Notes under the pieces: model-generated | What the model was told of the DNA's origin: nothing | Database searches by the model: none | The model's input: the letters and a program-made list of their open reading frames with translations, nothing else | In this document: positions 1 to 8,800 of the stretch, piece by piece | Numbering within the stretch: position 1 is the first letter of the stretch | How the letters are laid out: each line of letters opens with the position of its first letter | Assembly: GCA_039105265.1 (NCBI GenBank) | Contig: JAPFFF010000429.1 | Location: forward strand, 1 to 22,936 | Length of the DNA: 22,936 nucleotides | Source of the DNA: Tritrichomonas musculus | Taxonomy: Eukaryota; Parabasalia; Tritrichomonadida; Tritrichomonadidae | Direction of reading: 5' to 3' | Translations under genes and position numbers: made by a program

Positions 1-584
1 AAATCAATAAATGAATTTTGGTTGAAAGCCATTTATCAAAAATAAAAATGTGGAAAAAAATTAGTTCAAAAATTAATTTTATAACTTGTTCTCAGAATCA
101 CTCTGGAGCCCTTATTTAAATTTTAAATCCCGAATTAACTTTGAAATAAATTTTAAAATGAGTGTTTAGCGCTTTATGACAGGCCTTGTTCTACAACAGA
201 TTATGGAGGCTAATTAAAATTTAAACCCTGTGGATAATTTTTTCGTTAATTTTTAAAATGAGGTTTTGAGCTTGGTTCCTGGTATTGGGAGACCTGGAAA
301 AATTATTCGACCACCAATACGAACATACATATACTACTATGATAAGGTTATATAAAATCAAACTTTTTCAAATAAAAAGCCATTAAGTTTCTGAAGAAAT
401 GCCATTAGTTTGAGAGGAATATAAATAAATATTATACAATTTTTTTCTGAGAATTTGAATAGATTAAACGGCTTTAATCGTATTTTTTTTCATGAAATGA
501 GCTAAATTTTTAAGCTTTCAAAGGCAGATTTATCATTTCAAAACAATAATACGCAAACAAAAACACAAAATCAATCTTTTAACA
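1..584. other. AT-rich intergenic DNA, no gene seen
   Basis: This stretch is strongly AT-rich with many homopolymer A and T runs. I see no open frame of useful length, no tRNA-like fold and no clear paired repeat. The phrase AATTTTTAAAATGAG recurs loosely around 150-260, which may be a decayed repeat, but it is too weak to name. Confidence 0.6.
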
Positions 585-986
585 ATGTTGAACAATAAAA
601 AAAGGCTTTTAATTAAAAACAATGTAAATCAGAATATACAAATTCTAGAACAAAAGAAGTTTCTAAATAATAAAACTTATAATATTATTAAAGATTTATT
701 AAACAATCTAACTTTAAGTCCAAATGCGAGATCTTACTCTTATGAATCAAAGTTATTTTACCTTTGCAATAAATAAAATTGAAAAGCATATATAAAATAT
801 AGAAAAGAAATTATATATAACAGGACATTAGAACAGTATGAATGTGTTTTAATAGATCAACATATTTATCATGTATATTCATTAAGTGTAGCAGCAAAAT
901 TTTTGAGACTACGAAAGGTCACATCATTGAAAAAGTTAGTTGAGCAAAGAAAAAGATATCTTCAAATAAATGGATATATAAAATAG
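585..986 (+). pseudogene. decayed coding-like region, unidentified
   Basis: One reading frame runs from an ATG at 585 to a TAG at 984-986. It is interrupted only by two stops close together (TAA at 774-776, TGA at 780-782). The first part encodes 63 residues, Asn- and Lys-rich, with SPNARSYSYESKLFYLCNK near its end. The second encodes 68 open codons containing YSLSVAAKFLRLRKVTSLKK, which could fold as a helix-turn-helix. Both blocks lie in the same frame and look less random than the surrounding DNA, which suggests a decayed gene or DNA-transposon fragment. I do not recognise the family. The pattern around SYSYESKLFYL is faintly like the conserved lead-in of P-element-type transposases, but this is a weak impression. 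It could also be a chance open stretch. Confidence 0.3.
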
Positions 987-1267
987 TTTAAATTAATTAT
1001 TTTCTCTTAATTAAATATTTTTCCCCTCCTAAACATAATTATTACTTTGTTATTATTAAAATTATTTTTATTTATAATATTCAATGGATTAAAACAAATA
1101 TGTTCTCAAAAAATTGTGAAAAATTTGCATAATTTGTAAATATTTTTTTTGCGATATCCTACCTAAGTTTTTTGTTCATCTTTTATATTGATATTACACT
1201 TAACATAAATATTATAAATATAAAATATTAACTCTTTATTTTCAAATTGATAGGTTGTGATACCTAT
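987..1267. other. AT-rich intergenic DNA
   Basis: Very AT-rich sequence with no open frame, repeat pair or RNA gene that I can support. Confidence 0.6.
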
Positions 1268-1269
1268 TA

Positions 1270-1498
1270 CAGTACAGTAACAAAAATTGAAAATGATTCA
1301 AAAAAAGGAAAATCGGACTTTTTGATAAAAAAAGATAAAACAAAAAATAAAAATTGAAAAGAAACTTTCAAAAAGTTAGATTTTCCTTTTTTTTATTCTC
1401 AAAAAAATTCAATTAAAATTTGAATGAATAATTGGTAATATTCCGAGAAAAGTGGAATTTTCCATTAAAAATACGTTTTTAGTTTTGTTACTTAACTG
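1270..1498. mobile_element. short TA-flanked inverted-repeat element (Tc1/mariner-type MITE candidate)
   Basis: The left end reads CAGTACAGTAACAAAA and the right end, in reverse complement, reads CAGTTAAGTAACAAAA. They match at 14 of 16 positions. Both are bounded by TA (1268-1269 and 1499-1500), the insertion duplication used by Tc1/mariner elements. Inside is a second inverted pair, GGAAAATC at about 1307 and GATTTTCC at about 1379. At 229 bp there is no room for a transposase, so this would be a non-autonomous element dependent on a relative elsewhere. The family call rests on the CAGT start and TA target only. Confidence 0.55.
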
Positions 1499-1580
1499 TA
1501 TAATTCAATTTTATTTTAAAATTTTAAAATACAGTCAAAGAATCAGCCTTATAATCTCAGAAAATCCTAGCAGTGAAAAA

Positions 1581-1649
1581 AGGTCGTACAACTGAATTTT
1601 TACAGTAAAACTCAATGATTGGTTTGTTTAAACTAATTATATTTTATTA
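1581..1649 (+). repeat. left arm (outer part) of a large inverted repeat
   Basis: AGGTCGTACAACT at 1581, followed by TTTTTACAGTAAAACTCAA and TTGGTTTGTTTAAACTAATT, recurs in reverse complement at about 3286-3355. The arm then continues after a nested insertion, at 2414-2496, as ACTAAAAGGATATAAG. With the nested element removed, the two arms are about 150 bp long and enclose roughly 700 bp. This suggests an old DNA transposon with long terminal inverted repeats, or a fold-back element. Confidence 0.6.
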
Positions 1650-2411
1650 CAGCTGTTTTGGAAATAGATTAGAATTTTTTGGAAATAAAATAGCATGATT
1701 TAAATGGTTTATAAAACCGCTAAAAAATTTTTGGAAATAAAATATTTTTTTTTGGAAATAAAATAGTGAACGATTATTTTGCATTCAATTTCCAATATTT
1801 TTGTTGTTGAAAAACATATAAATCAGAAGCAAATATTAATTACATCTAAATAATCTTTAGCCAATTTAATATATTTTGACAGATGTTATTAAAAAGATGC
1901 TTTATATTTGATATTTCACCGATTGCATAATATCTTTTTTAAATTATATCCTGGATAAAACAAAAAGAAAATTTCTTTTCATATTCGATATAATAATCAA
2001 TAATAATCATAAATAAAGTGATTTTTTCATTAATGAAAGAGTTTTTTCAAATTATTCATTATCATCAATTTTCATATTAAAAATCATAAAAAATGCATAA
2101 TTGTCGATAAATTGAAGATTTTATTGAGTAATTTTGGATGAAAACAATATTTCAGTAATATCATATTAAAAACACAATAACATACTCTATGTTTCATATT
2201 GAACAGTTAAAAACAAAACTCGTGTATATATTAGCATAATAATGTGTAAAACGCCATAAAATTTCTTTAATCTATCTTTTAATTCTGTTTTTAAGTATGA
2301 TAAAATTGAATATAAAATGATCGTTCCTATTTTATTTCCAAAAAAAAATATTTTATTTCCAAAAAAAGAAAACGGTTACTATTTTATTTCCAAAAAATTA
2401 TAATACAGCTG
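1650..2411. mobile_element. 762-bp non-autonomous Tc1/mariner-like element nested in a repeat arm
   Basis: Both ends begin CAGCTGT read inward, and both carry three copies of a TTTGGAAATAAAATA(G) motif (left about 1680-1766, right about 2325-2395). Terminal inverted repeats cover about 1650-1792 and 2303-2411. The outer bases are TA on each side (1648-1649 and 2412-2413). The uninterrupted counterpart of this site is present near 3270-3290 in the opposite arm of the surrounding inverted repeat. Removing the element and one TA restores that sequence exactly across the junction, which defines the insertion. The interior (1793-2302) is AT-rich and has no open frame, so it encodes no transposase. 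Confidence 0.7.
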
Positions 2412-2413
2412 TA

Positions 2414-2510
2414 TTATAATAATAATTAGTTTTATAAATATTTGCTAAAAGGATATTTTTAAAATAAAAAAACTAAAAGGATATAAGTATATATAAAGGT
2501 CGTACAACTA
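2414..2510 (+). repeat. left arm (inner part) of the large inverted repeat
   Basis: This segment resumes the arm broken by the 762-bp insertion. It contains TTATAAATATTTGC and ACTAAAAGGATATAAG, both matched in reverse complement at about 3203-3285. It ends at 2496-2509 with another copy of AAAGGTCGTACAACT, in direct orientation with the copy at 1581. The same short motif therefore bounds the left arm on both sides. Confidence 0.55.
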
Positions 2511-2717
2511 AATTGAATAAAAAATAAAATTAAATAAATTTATATTTATCTTAATAATTAATTTATTTAATAATAATAATATATAATATATATATTTTAT
2601 ATCCAATATTATAAAATGTAATAGTAGAAATAAAGACTTTAATTAAAATTCAATATTTATCGATTTCTTATATATTTGTATCATTTAAAAAATATAGATG
2701 CCATTTGAATGGGTATA

Positions 2718-2975
2718 CTATGTGTTATACAAATAATATTTTACTTTTTGACGAAATCCTTCAATAACTGAAATATTTGACTTTTTATATTTATGAAACC
2801 AATCAACTAAATCTTCATTTTTAGAAAAAACTGACATTTGATTTGGAATGAAATTCAAATATATTAGAGAGTAAATGCATATAAATAAAACTATATTCTT
2901 CATTGGACTCCTGTAACGTCCAATTTTTTTAAAATCATCATTTAATAATTCAACAAATTCAATTTTTCTACATTT
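2718..2975 (-). pseudogene. short ORF between repeat arms, possible transposase remnant
   Basis: Reading leftward, the frame is open from about 2975 to a stop at 2718-2720. The first ATG is at 2901-2903 and gives 61 aa. The 26 or so codons upstream of it are also open and read KIEFVELLNDDFKKIGRYRSP before MKNIVLFICIYSLIYLNFIPN. The latter is hydrophobic enough to mimic a signal peptide. A basic GRYRSP-type turn followed by an aliphatic/aromatic helix resembles the end of several DDE transposases, and the stretch lies between the arms of the inverted repeat at 1581-3355. I infer a decayed transposase C-terminus. A small secreted host protein or chance is also possible. Confidence 0.25.
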
Positions 2976-3167
2976 TTAGCTAAAAAATGAATTTTTTTTT
3001 TTCAATAATAATAACTATTTTTATATAACACTTAATGTTTTAAAAGCATATAAAAAGATATAAAAAGAATTAATGATTAGAATAAATTATATAAAAAGTT
3101 ATCGCTATTCTAAATTTTTAGAAAGTGTTATAAAATTCTTATCAAAAATAATTAAAATAAATTGAGA

Positions 3168-3400
3168 TAAAATACTCAAATTTATTTTCTGAAGAAAATT
3201 TAATATATACTTATATCCTTTTAGTTTTTATTTTAATTTGAATTTTGTACGATGCAAATATTTATAAAAATGATTATTATTATAATAATAAAATATAATT
3301 AGTTTAAACAAACCAATCATTGAGTTTTACTGTAAAAACTAAGTTGTACGACCTTTGTATATATTAAATTTTCTTCAGAAAATAAATTTGAGTATTTTAC
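3168..3400. repeat. fold-back repeat containing the right arm
   Basis: A run of about 42 bp at 3168-3209 (containing CAAATTTATTTTCTGAAG) is present in reverse complement at 3358-3400. The two enclose 3210-3357, which is the right arm of the large inverted repeat (reverse complement of AGGTCGTACAACT at its outer edge, near 3355). The whole segment could form a long hairpin. It looks like a nested or rearranged inverted-repeat element rather than coding sequence. Confidence 0.55.
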
Positions 3401-3531
3401 TGATTATCCAGATATAATTTACCAAGCTTGTTAAAACTCATAGAATATTAAGATTATTAAACACTTGTACAATAAATAATAATAATAAAACAATATTATC
3501 GATATATATTTATTAACAAAAAAACAAACAT
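3401..3531. other. 3' flank of the transglutaminase-like gene
   Basis: AT-rich spacer between the fold-back repeat and the stop codon of the minus-strand gene. No further structure is evident. Confidence 0.5.
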
Positions 3532-5529
3532 TTAATCTGCTGTTTCATTTGTCATGATGTCTACTGATGAATTGAATTCGTGCTTAACTGCATGATTTGT
3601 TGCTTTTGATGCATTGTTAGTTTCTGAATTTGATGAATTTCTTGTGTTTTGGATTGGCTTCTTTGTTTCTTTTTCAACTTTATTCTTTAGTTCTTCAAGC
3701 AATTTGATTTCGGCTTCTGAAACATTTTTGATGTTCATATTATGATAAACATACATGATGTCGATGCAGCATTCGTCATTGACCCATCCCTTTAAGTGGT
3801 ATTCGCCATATTCTTCAGGAATTGTGAAACTGATTTGTCTCTTATTATTGTCAATCGGTTCAGCTTTTGGCCATTCGAACGTTTCTCTTCCTTTTCGTAA
3901 TTCAAAGTAAAGTGTATCGTTTAATGATTCTGTTTCAAACTGAAGCTTTTGATTTCGTTCTCTAACAAGATGGCAGCTTTCTCTAGGATTGACAAAAACT
4001 TCTTTTCCGTTATTCATGATTTTTACTGGCGCGAATTTACGTCCTTTTGATAAGTAGTAAACTGGATTTGCTTTTGGCAAAGGTCCTGACTTGTCGCCGC
4101 TGACGTCGAAATAGTATCTTGCATAAGAAGTGAAAGATCCGCGATCGTTCTGGAGATAAACAACAACGCAGTAACGACCGTTTGAAGGGAAAGTGACGCA
4201 AAGTTGATCTTCATATCTTTCTTCGTCAAAAGGAATTTCAAGTTTGATGTATTGTGCGTATTTGGAATCAATTTGTTCTCCTTCTTCACTGAAGCTGCCC
4301 TCGTCGTTGAGTTTAGTGATTGTGCACAAAATGCTTGATCTGAATTTGGAGACGGCGAATCTAATCAAAACTCCACTTTTGGCGACGCTGTGAATTGTCT
4401 TTGGCTTGATTGCAATGAACTTTGAGTCATGGAAAGGATTGTAAACCAAAGGAACTGATCTTGTGCACTTTTTCAAACAGTTCACAAAATACTCGGCCGA
4501 TTCTTCTCCATCAATGAACATTTGGGCTTTATACAATCCTTCTTTTTGGAATGAAATGTAGCTTTTGAATCTGCAGCGTTCATGCTGTCTCTGTAAGCTT
4601 GCTTGGATGACTTCGTAGCTCGTAATTCCGTTCGTTGGCATTTCATTGAACTTTCCTTCTTCGTCTCTCAAATAGATACGATAGCTAACTCTGTCGACTG
4701 GACCGATGCAGCTGAATGTCTGTTCCAAAAAGCCGGTTGGACACTCGATGTTAACGAATGGATGTGATTCCGTCTTCAGGCATCTCTTGAATGGGTGGAT
4801 TTCTACACACTTTTGGAAATCTGAAAGAGAGAAATTGAATTTCAACAATTTTTGACTCTCATCGCATGGAAAGTGGTCGCACAGAGACTTGTACAAAGGA
4901 ATCAGAAACAAGTTTGGCTGAAAATTCCATTCGAATTCGTCATTTTTAGTAATGTGGCCTGCGGCCCATGTTGGTTCTGAAATGAAAGGAACTCCGTCGA
5001 TTTCGATATAGATTGATGAATGATCTGATTTGACATTTGCTAATTGGATGAGCGGTTCATAGCCATATCCTTTGGAAAAGTTTGAGTAATCTTTGATGAT
5101 GATTCTTTTTGTATCGATTCCAACGAGTTTGGCCATTTCTTGATAGAAAAGTGAATAACCAGAGCAAATGGCTTTTTTTGTTTCAAAAACTTCTTCCAAA
5201 CTGGTTGATTTATGATTGTTTGAAAAAAATGATTCTGTATCATATTTTATATTGAGTGCAGCCCAGGAAAAAATTGCGAACAATTTATCAATGTCGTTTT
5301 GCAAACTTTTAATATATAAAACCAAGGATTTTAACGTTTTAAATGTCGTATTTTTTAAAAATTCACATATTTTCAAGTTATATTTTGGAATTTCCGGTTC
5401 TTTGAACATTAATGAGTTTGCAAGGCATGCATAACCATATTGTTCAACAAGATATTTTGGAACTTTTGTAAGCTCTATTTCTTTTTGTTCGAAAATTGAG
5501 ACTAACTGCTTAAAAGAAATCTGTTTCAA
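3532..5529 (-). CDS. transglutaminase-like (KY-type) protein, non-ATG start
   Basis: A 665-residue frame. Residues 80-190 match the transglutaminase-like core of the kyphoscoliosis-peptidase (KY) family: DKLFAIFSWAALNIKYD leads in, Cys122 lies in KAICSGYSLF, His170 in SDHSSIYIEIDG, and Glu185-Pro-Thr-Trp takes the place of the usual Asp-x-Thr-Trp. The rest (about 230-620) looks beta-rich and may hold Ig-like KY repeats; the tail from 620 is Lys/Asn/Ser-rich. Family members act as cysteine proteases or cross-linkers, or as inactive adaptors, often at the cytoskeleton; the role here is unknown. There is no signal peptide. The frame opens with TTG at 5529, an in-frame TAA lies just upstream and the first ATG is codon 41, so the start is either non-canonical or lost. 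TCAAACA just upstream is Inr-like. The stop reads TAAATG, giving the TAAA signal trichomonads use for polyadenylation. The gene is divergent from the tRNA. Confidence 0.75.
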   Translation of the reverse strand: MKQISFKQLVSIFEQKEIELTKVPKYLVEQYGYACLANSLMFKEPEIPKYNLKICEFLKNTTFKTLKSLVLYIKSLQNDIDKLFAIFSWAALNIKYDTESFFSNNHKSTSLEEVFETKKAICSGYSLFYQEMAKLVGIDTKRIIIKDYSNFSKGYGYEPLIQLANVKSDHSSIYIEIDGVPFISEPTWAAGHITKNDEFEWNFQPNLFLIPLYKSLCDHFPCDESQKLLKFNFSLSDFQKCVEIHPFKRCLKTESHPFVNIECPTGFLEQTFSCIGPVDRVSYRIYLRDEEGKFNEMPTNGITSYEVIQASLQRQHERCRFKSYISFQKEGLYKAQMFIDGEESAEYFVNCLKKCTRSVPLVYNPFHDSKFIAIKPKTIHSVAKSGVLIRFAVSKFRSSILCTITKLNDEGSFSEEGEQIDSKYAQYIKLEIPFDEERYEDQLCVTFPSNGRYCVVVYLQNDRGSFTSYARYYFDVSGDKSGPLPKANPVYYLSKGRKFAPVKIMNNGKEVFVNPRESCHLVRERNQKLQFETESLNDTLYFELRKGRETFEWPKAEPIDNNKRQISFTIPEEYGEYHLKGWVNDECCIDIMYVYHNMNIKNVSEAEIKLLEELKNKVEKETKKPIQNTRNSSNSETNNASKATNHAVKHEFNSSVDIMTNETAD

Positions 5530-5744
5530 TGTTTGAGGATCAAAAATTTAAAAAAATGAAGTAAAGGTTTAAAATTTTAATTTTATTTTTGAATACTTAT
5601 TCTCGAATTGAATTAAAATTTGGTATTTGAAATAAAATTTAGGAAATTGAATTAAAATTTATGCAATTGAATTAAAATTTTCGGTTATTAAAATAACGAT
5701 TTTATTTGTTAATGAAATTAGTTATAAAATTTCAATATTAGACT
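5530..5744. promoter_or_regulatory. divergent intergenic region with a 16-bp repeat
   Basis: This spacer separates the minus-strand transglutaminase-like gene from the plus-strand tRNA. It contains three direct copies of AATTGAATTAAAATTT at 5606-5621, 5645-5660 and 5665-5680. Their role is unknown: they may be upstream elements for the host gene or simply low-complexity DNA. Confidence 0.4.
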
Positions 5745-5818
5745 TCCTCCCTAACTCAGTTGGTTAGAGTGTCAGACTGTTAATCTGGAAGTCGTGTGTT
5801 CGATCCACACGGGAGGAG
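5745..5818 (+). tRNA. tRNA-Asn (anticodon GTT)
   Basis: The sequence folds as a complete cloverleaf. The acceptor stem pairs TCCTCCC (5745-5751) with GGGAGGA (5811-5817), with discriminator G at 5818. The anticodon arm is TCAGA-CTGTTAA-TCTGG with GTT at the tip. The T-arm is GTGTG-TTCGATC-CACAC. The internal B box reads GTTCGATCC (5798-5806). No intron and no encoded CCA are present. It lies directly upstream of the retrotransposon stack, and its last 14 nt, starting at CC 5805-5806, are copied at every element junction. Because the insertions lie past the terminator, this copy remains intact and should be functional. Confidence 0.96.
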
Positions 5819-5828
5819 ATTTTTTTTT
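5805..5828 (+). repeat. target site, copy 1 (native, within tRNA-Asn)
   Basis: CCACACGGGAGGAGA plus T9: the 3' half of the T-stem, the acceptor 3' strand, the discriminator and the terminator. This copy is part of the real tRNA gene and forms the 5' flank of E1. Confidence 0.85.
5820..5828 (+). terminator. Pol III T9 terminator of tRNA-Asn
   Basis: Nine T follow GA after the tRNA 3' end, the standard RNA polymerase III stop. The same T run is part of the duplicated target at every element junction downstream. Confidence 0.85.
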
Positions 5829-5839
5829 ATTTTGCAAAT

Positions 5840-8800
5840 ATGTTGATCTACCCAACGAAAAGTAGATTTTTGGAATCAGCAGAAGATGCTGATTCGTTTG
5901 ATTCCACTCCCGAAAAAATCGGTGAAAATTTTTTTAATAATCGAGATATCATGACCGATAGGTGTCACAATCCTACCCATATTCACAACAGCAATTGCCA
6001 TTCCGATAACAAATACGATGGAGGTTTTAAGATTCCTTGTTCTAGGGAACAGATATCCCATCATCCAAAACTCAATAAGTTCGACTTTTTCAAAGACAAT
6101 TCGCTACTAGACGACCTTGACTCCTCGTATAAAACAAGATACGCAACTCAAATCTCACCCCGCAAAAAAGATACTAGCAGATATCCTAGTGATGATGTGA
6201 AGCTGCGGCTCCCGCCGGTTGGACCAGCTTCACAATCACTTTCCAAGTGTCCTGATGACGATATGACCAATTTCGAGCACATTAATTCAGATTCAGAAAA
6301 AAGTGATAATAGTGATCCAATATCAATTTCCGATGAAGAAATTGAGGAACCTGAAACTATTTTCTGCAATTCAAATAATCCTTCTAGAGGGACAGAAGTG
6401 CTCTTACAGTCGGGTGTTCACTATAACCCGTCGAATTCTGATGGAGTTCCTAACCCATCATGGATCGTTGTTACGTGCGATCCTTCATTGATTTCTCGTT
6501 GTCCTCTTGCTTATAATATGAATGAGAAGTCATCCGAAGGAATTCTGGTTGCTCGAGGACAATTGATCATTTCCGATGAGCAACCAAAATTCGACAGGAA
6601 TCGACCAGCAATCCCATCAACGGATGAAGAACTTCGTTTAAATGCTTTTGATCCCTATTCTTTCGTTCCTTCGTCTAGCATTCGAACGGTTCCATTCAAT
6701 TTTCACTCAAAATGTTCCCCGTTTGTTTCGCATGTGTCCAACATCGTTAATTCGCTCTTTCTCTCAGGAACATGCAACATCGGGTGCAACACATCTCACT
6801 TCACCGACATTTCACATCACATGTCATGGAGTTACATCAATAATAATAACTTTTATTTCCTTTCTTCGCAGCACATTGATACGCGTGATATTGTTAATTC
6901 TTACTCACCAAACTCAGCAGCTAATATTAGTAGTCAATCAGCTGGTGCCATCTCTCAACCTGCTGACTCAAACACGTTTGAGAACAACCATGTTGTGAGT
7001 GCTGATACTCACAATGTTGAATCTGTTGCTAATCACGCTGTTGACGTTGACAATCAGATTGTCAAGTCAACAGCTCACGTCGCTCATCACGCTGTTGACG
7101 TTGACAATCAGATTGTCAAGTCAACAGCTCACGTCGCTCATCACGCTGTTGACGTTGACAATCAGACTGTCAAGTCAACAGCTCACGTCGCTCATCACGC
7201 TGTTGACGTTGACAATCAGACTGTCAAGTCAACAGCTCACGTCGCTCATCACGCTGTTGACATTGACAATCAGACTGTCAAGTCAACAGCTCACGTCGCT
7301 CATCACGCTGTTGACGTTGACAATCAGATTGTCAAGTCAACAGCTCACGTCGCTCATCACGCTGTTGACGTTGACAATCAGACTGTCAAGTCAACAGCTC
7401 ACGTCGCTCATCACGCTGTTGACGTTGACAATCAGATTGTCAAGTCAACAGCTCACGTCGCTCATCACGCTGTTGACGTTGACAATCAGATTGTCAAGTC
7501 AACAGCTCACGTCGCTCATCACGCTGTTGACGTTGACAATCGTGTTGTCGCGTCAACAGCTCACGTCGCTCATCACGCTGTTGACGTTGACAATCAGATT
7601 GTCACGTCAACGGCTCACATCACTCATCACACTGTTGACGTTGACAATCGTGTTGTCGCGTCAACAGCTCACGTCGCTCATCACGCTGTTGACGTTGACA
7701 ATCAGATTGTCACGTCAACGGCTCACATCACTCATCACACTGTTGACGTTGACAATCGTGTTGTCGCGTCAACAGCTCACGTCGCTCACCACAACGTTGA
7801 CGTTGACAACCAAACCGTCACGTCAACGGCTCACATCACTCATCACGCTGTTGGCGTCGACGATCGGGTTGTCACGTCAACTGCTCACATCGATCATCAT
7901 CAAGTAGTCACGAAGGAGAAAGTCATCACTTCCGTCATCGAAGTGCCTAAGTTCGTCTTCGAGTTCAATGAGAAGGTGGTCCCTTTATTTACTCTCGCAG
8001 GTGATCACTCATCATTCAATTCATCCTCTGACTCTCGAAGCAATTCATTAGGCACACAGACTTCATCCACTAGTACGAGTAGTACTATTAGTGGTGCAGA
8101 AGACTTCTCCGAGGTGCGTTCTCAATCAGAACGCACCGATCACTCTGATGATGATGATCGCAACGGTAGTAATGATGGATGTTCTTCACCGTCAAGGGAC
8201 GATAGGATTTCTATTGAATGGATTGTGGATGAGCTGTCCAAAATCAATTCTAAAGCAGAATTGACCTCGCTCATCGACCAACTTCAGGTTGGTAATATTG
8301 ACATGTCTCCTTTCGCTGATGTTGTTGATGTAAATGTTCCTATCGTCCTTCTGATGTATCAGAAGTGTAGATGGTTGGGTGTTGGGCAGTTTTATTGCCC
8401 TTGTTGCGACAAAACGTTCCCTACATGTGCCTCGTTATCATTCCACCTGAGGTCGCTGCATGTAACGAATGGGGTTCCAATTGAACAGGCGGCTTTTGAA
8501 TACATAATTGGTCGTAAGTTAAGATGGAAGATTGACTCGCCTCATCTTCCGGCAGATGCTCCACATTATCGGACCATTTACGTTTGTCCTGTGAGTGACT
8601 GTAACTATCTTGTGAGTCGGGCGAATTCGTTGAGCAGCCATATCGGTTCGGCTCATCAGGATCTTGAAGCTCTCAAAAGAGAAGTGGGTGTTTTCTGGGC
8701 AATGAACATCCTGCATGCTAGAAGATGCAGATGTTTACTTGCAACACGGGATGTCTTTCATGATCTGCGTGGTTCGATGTGTTCAACTTGCAGTGACTTC

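Noticed and set aside
2401-2422. 22-bp perfect palindrome around CAGCTG as a regulatory operator
   Set aside because: It is explained by the end of the 762-bp element meeting its TA target and AT-rich flank.
5216-5434. 72-codon plus-strand frame inside the transglutaminase-like gene
   Set aside because: Antisense shadow of a well-supported gene with no features of its own.
5829-5839. HDV-like self-cleaving ribozyme at the element 5' end, as in R2
   Set aside because: Only about 11 nt lie between the target T run and the ATG, which is too short, and I see no such fold at the start of the ORF or in N1-N3.
7031-7894. CRISPR-like array of regularly spaced palindromic repeats
   Set aside because: The spacers are not unique and everything is in frame within a retrotransposon ORF in an apparently eukaryotic genome.
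6642-7907. Long open alternative frames (118 and 302 codons) over the E1 repeat array
   Set aside because: The repeat period is 54 bp, a multiple of three, so any frame open in one unit stays open through the array. The Leu/Thr/Ser-rich product is a shadow of the real ORF. The same applies to 14192-14788 in E2.
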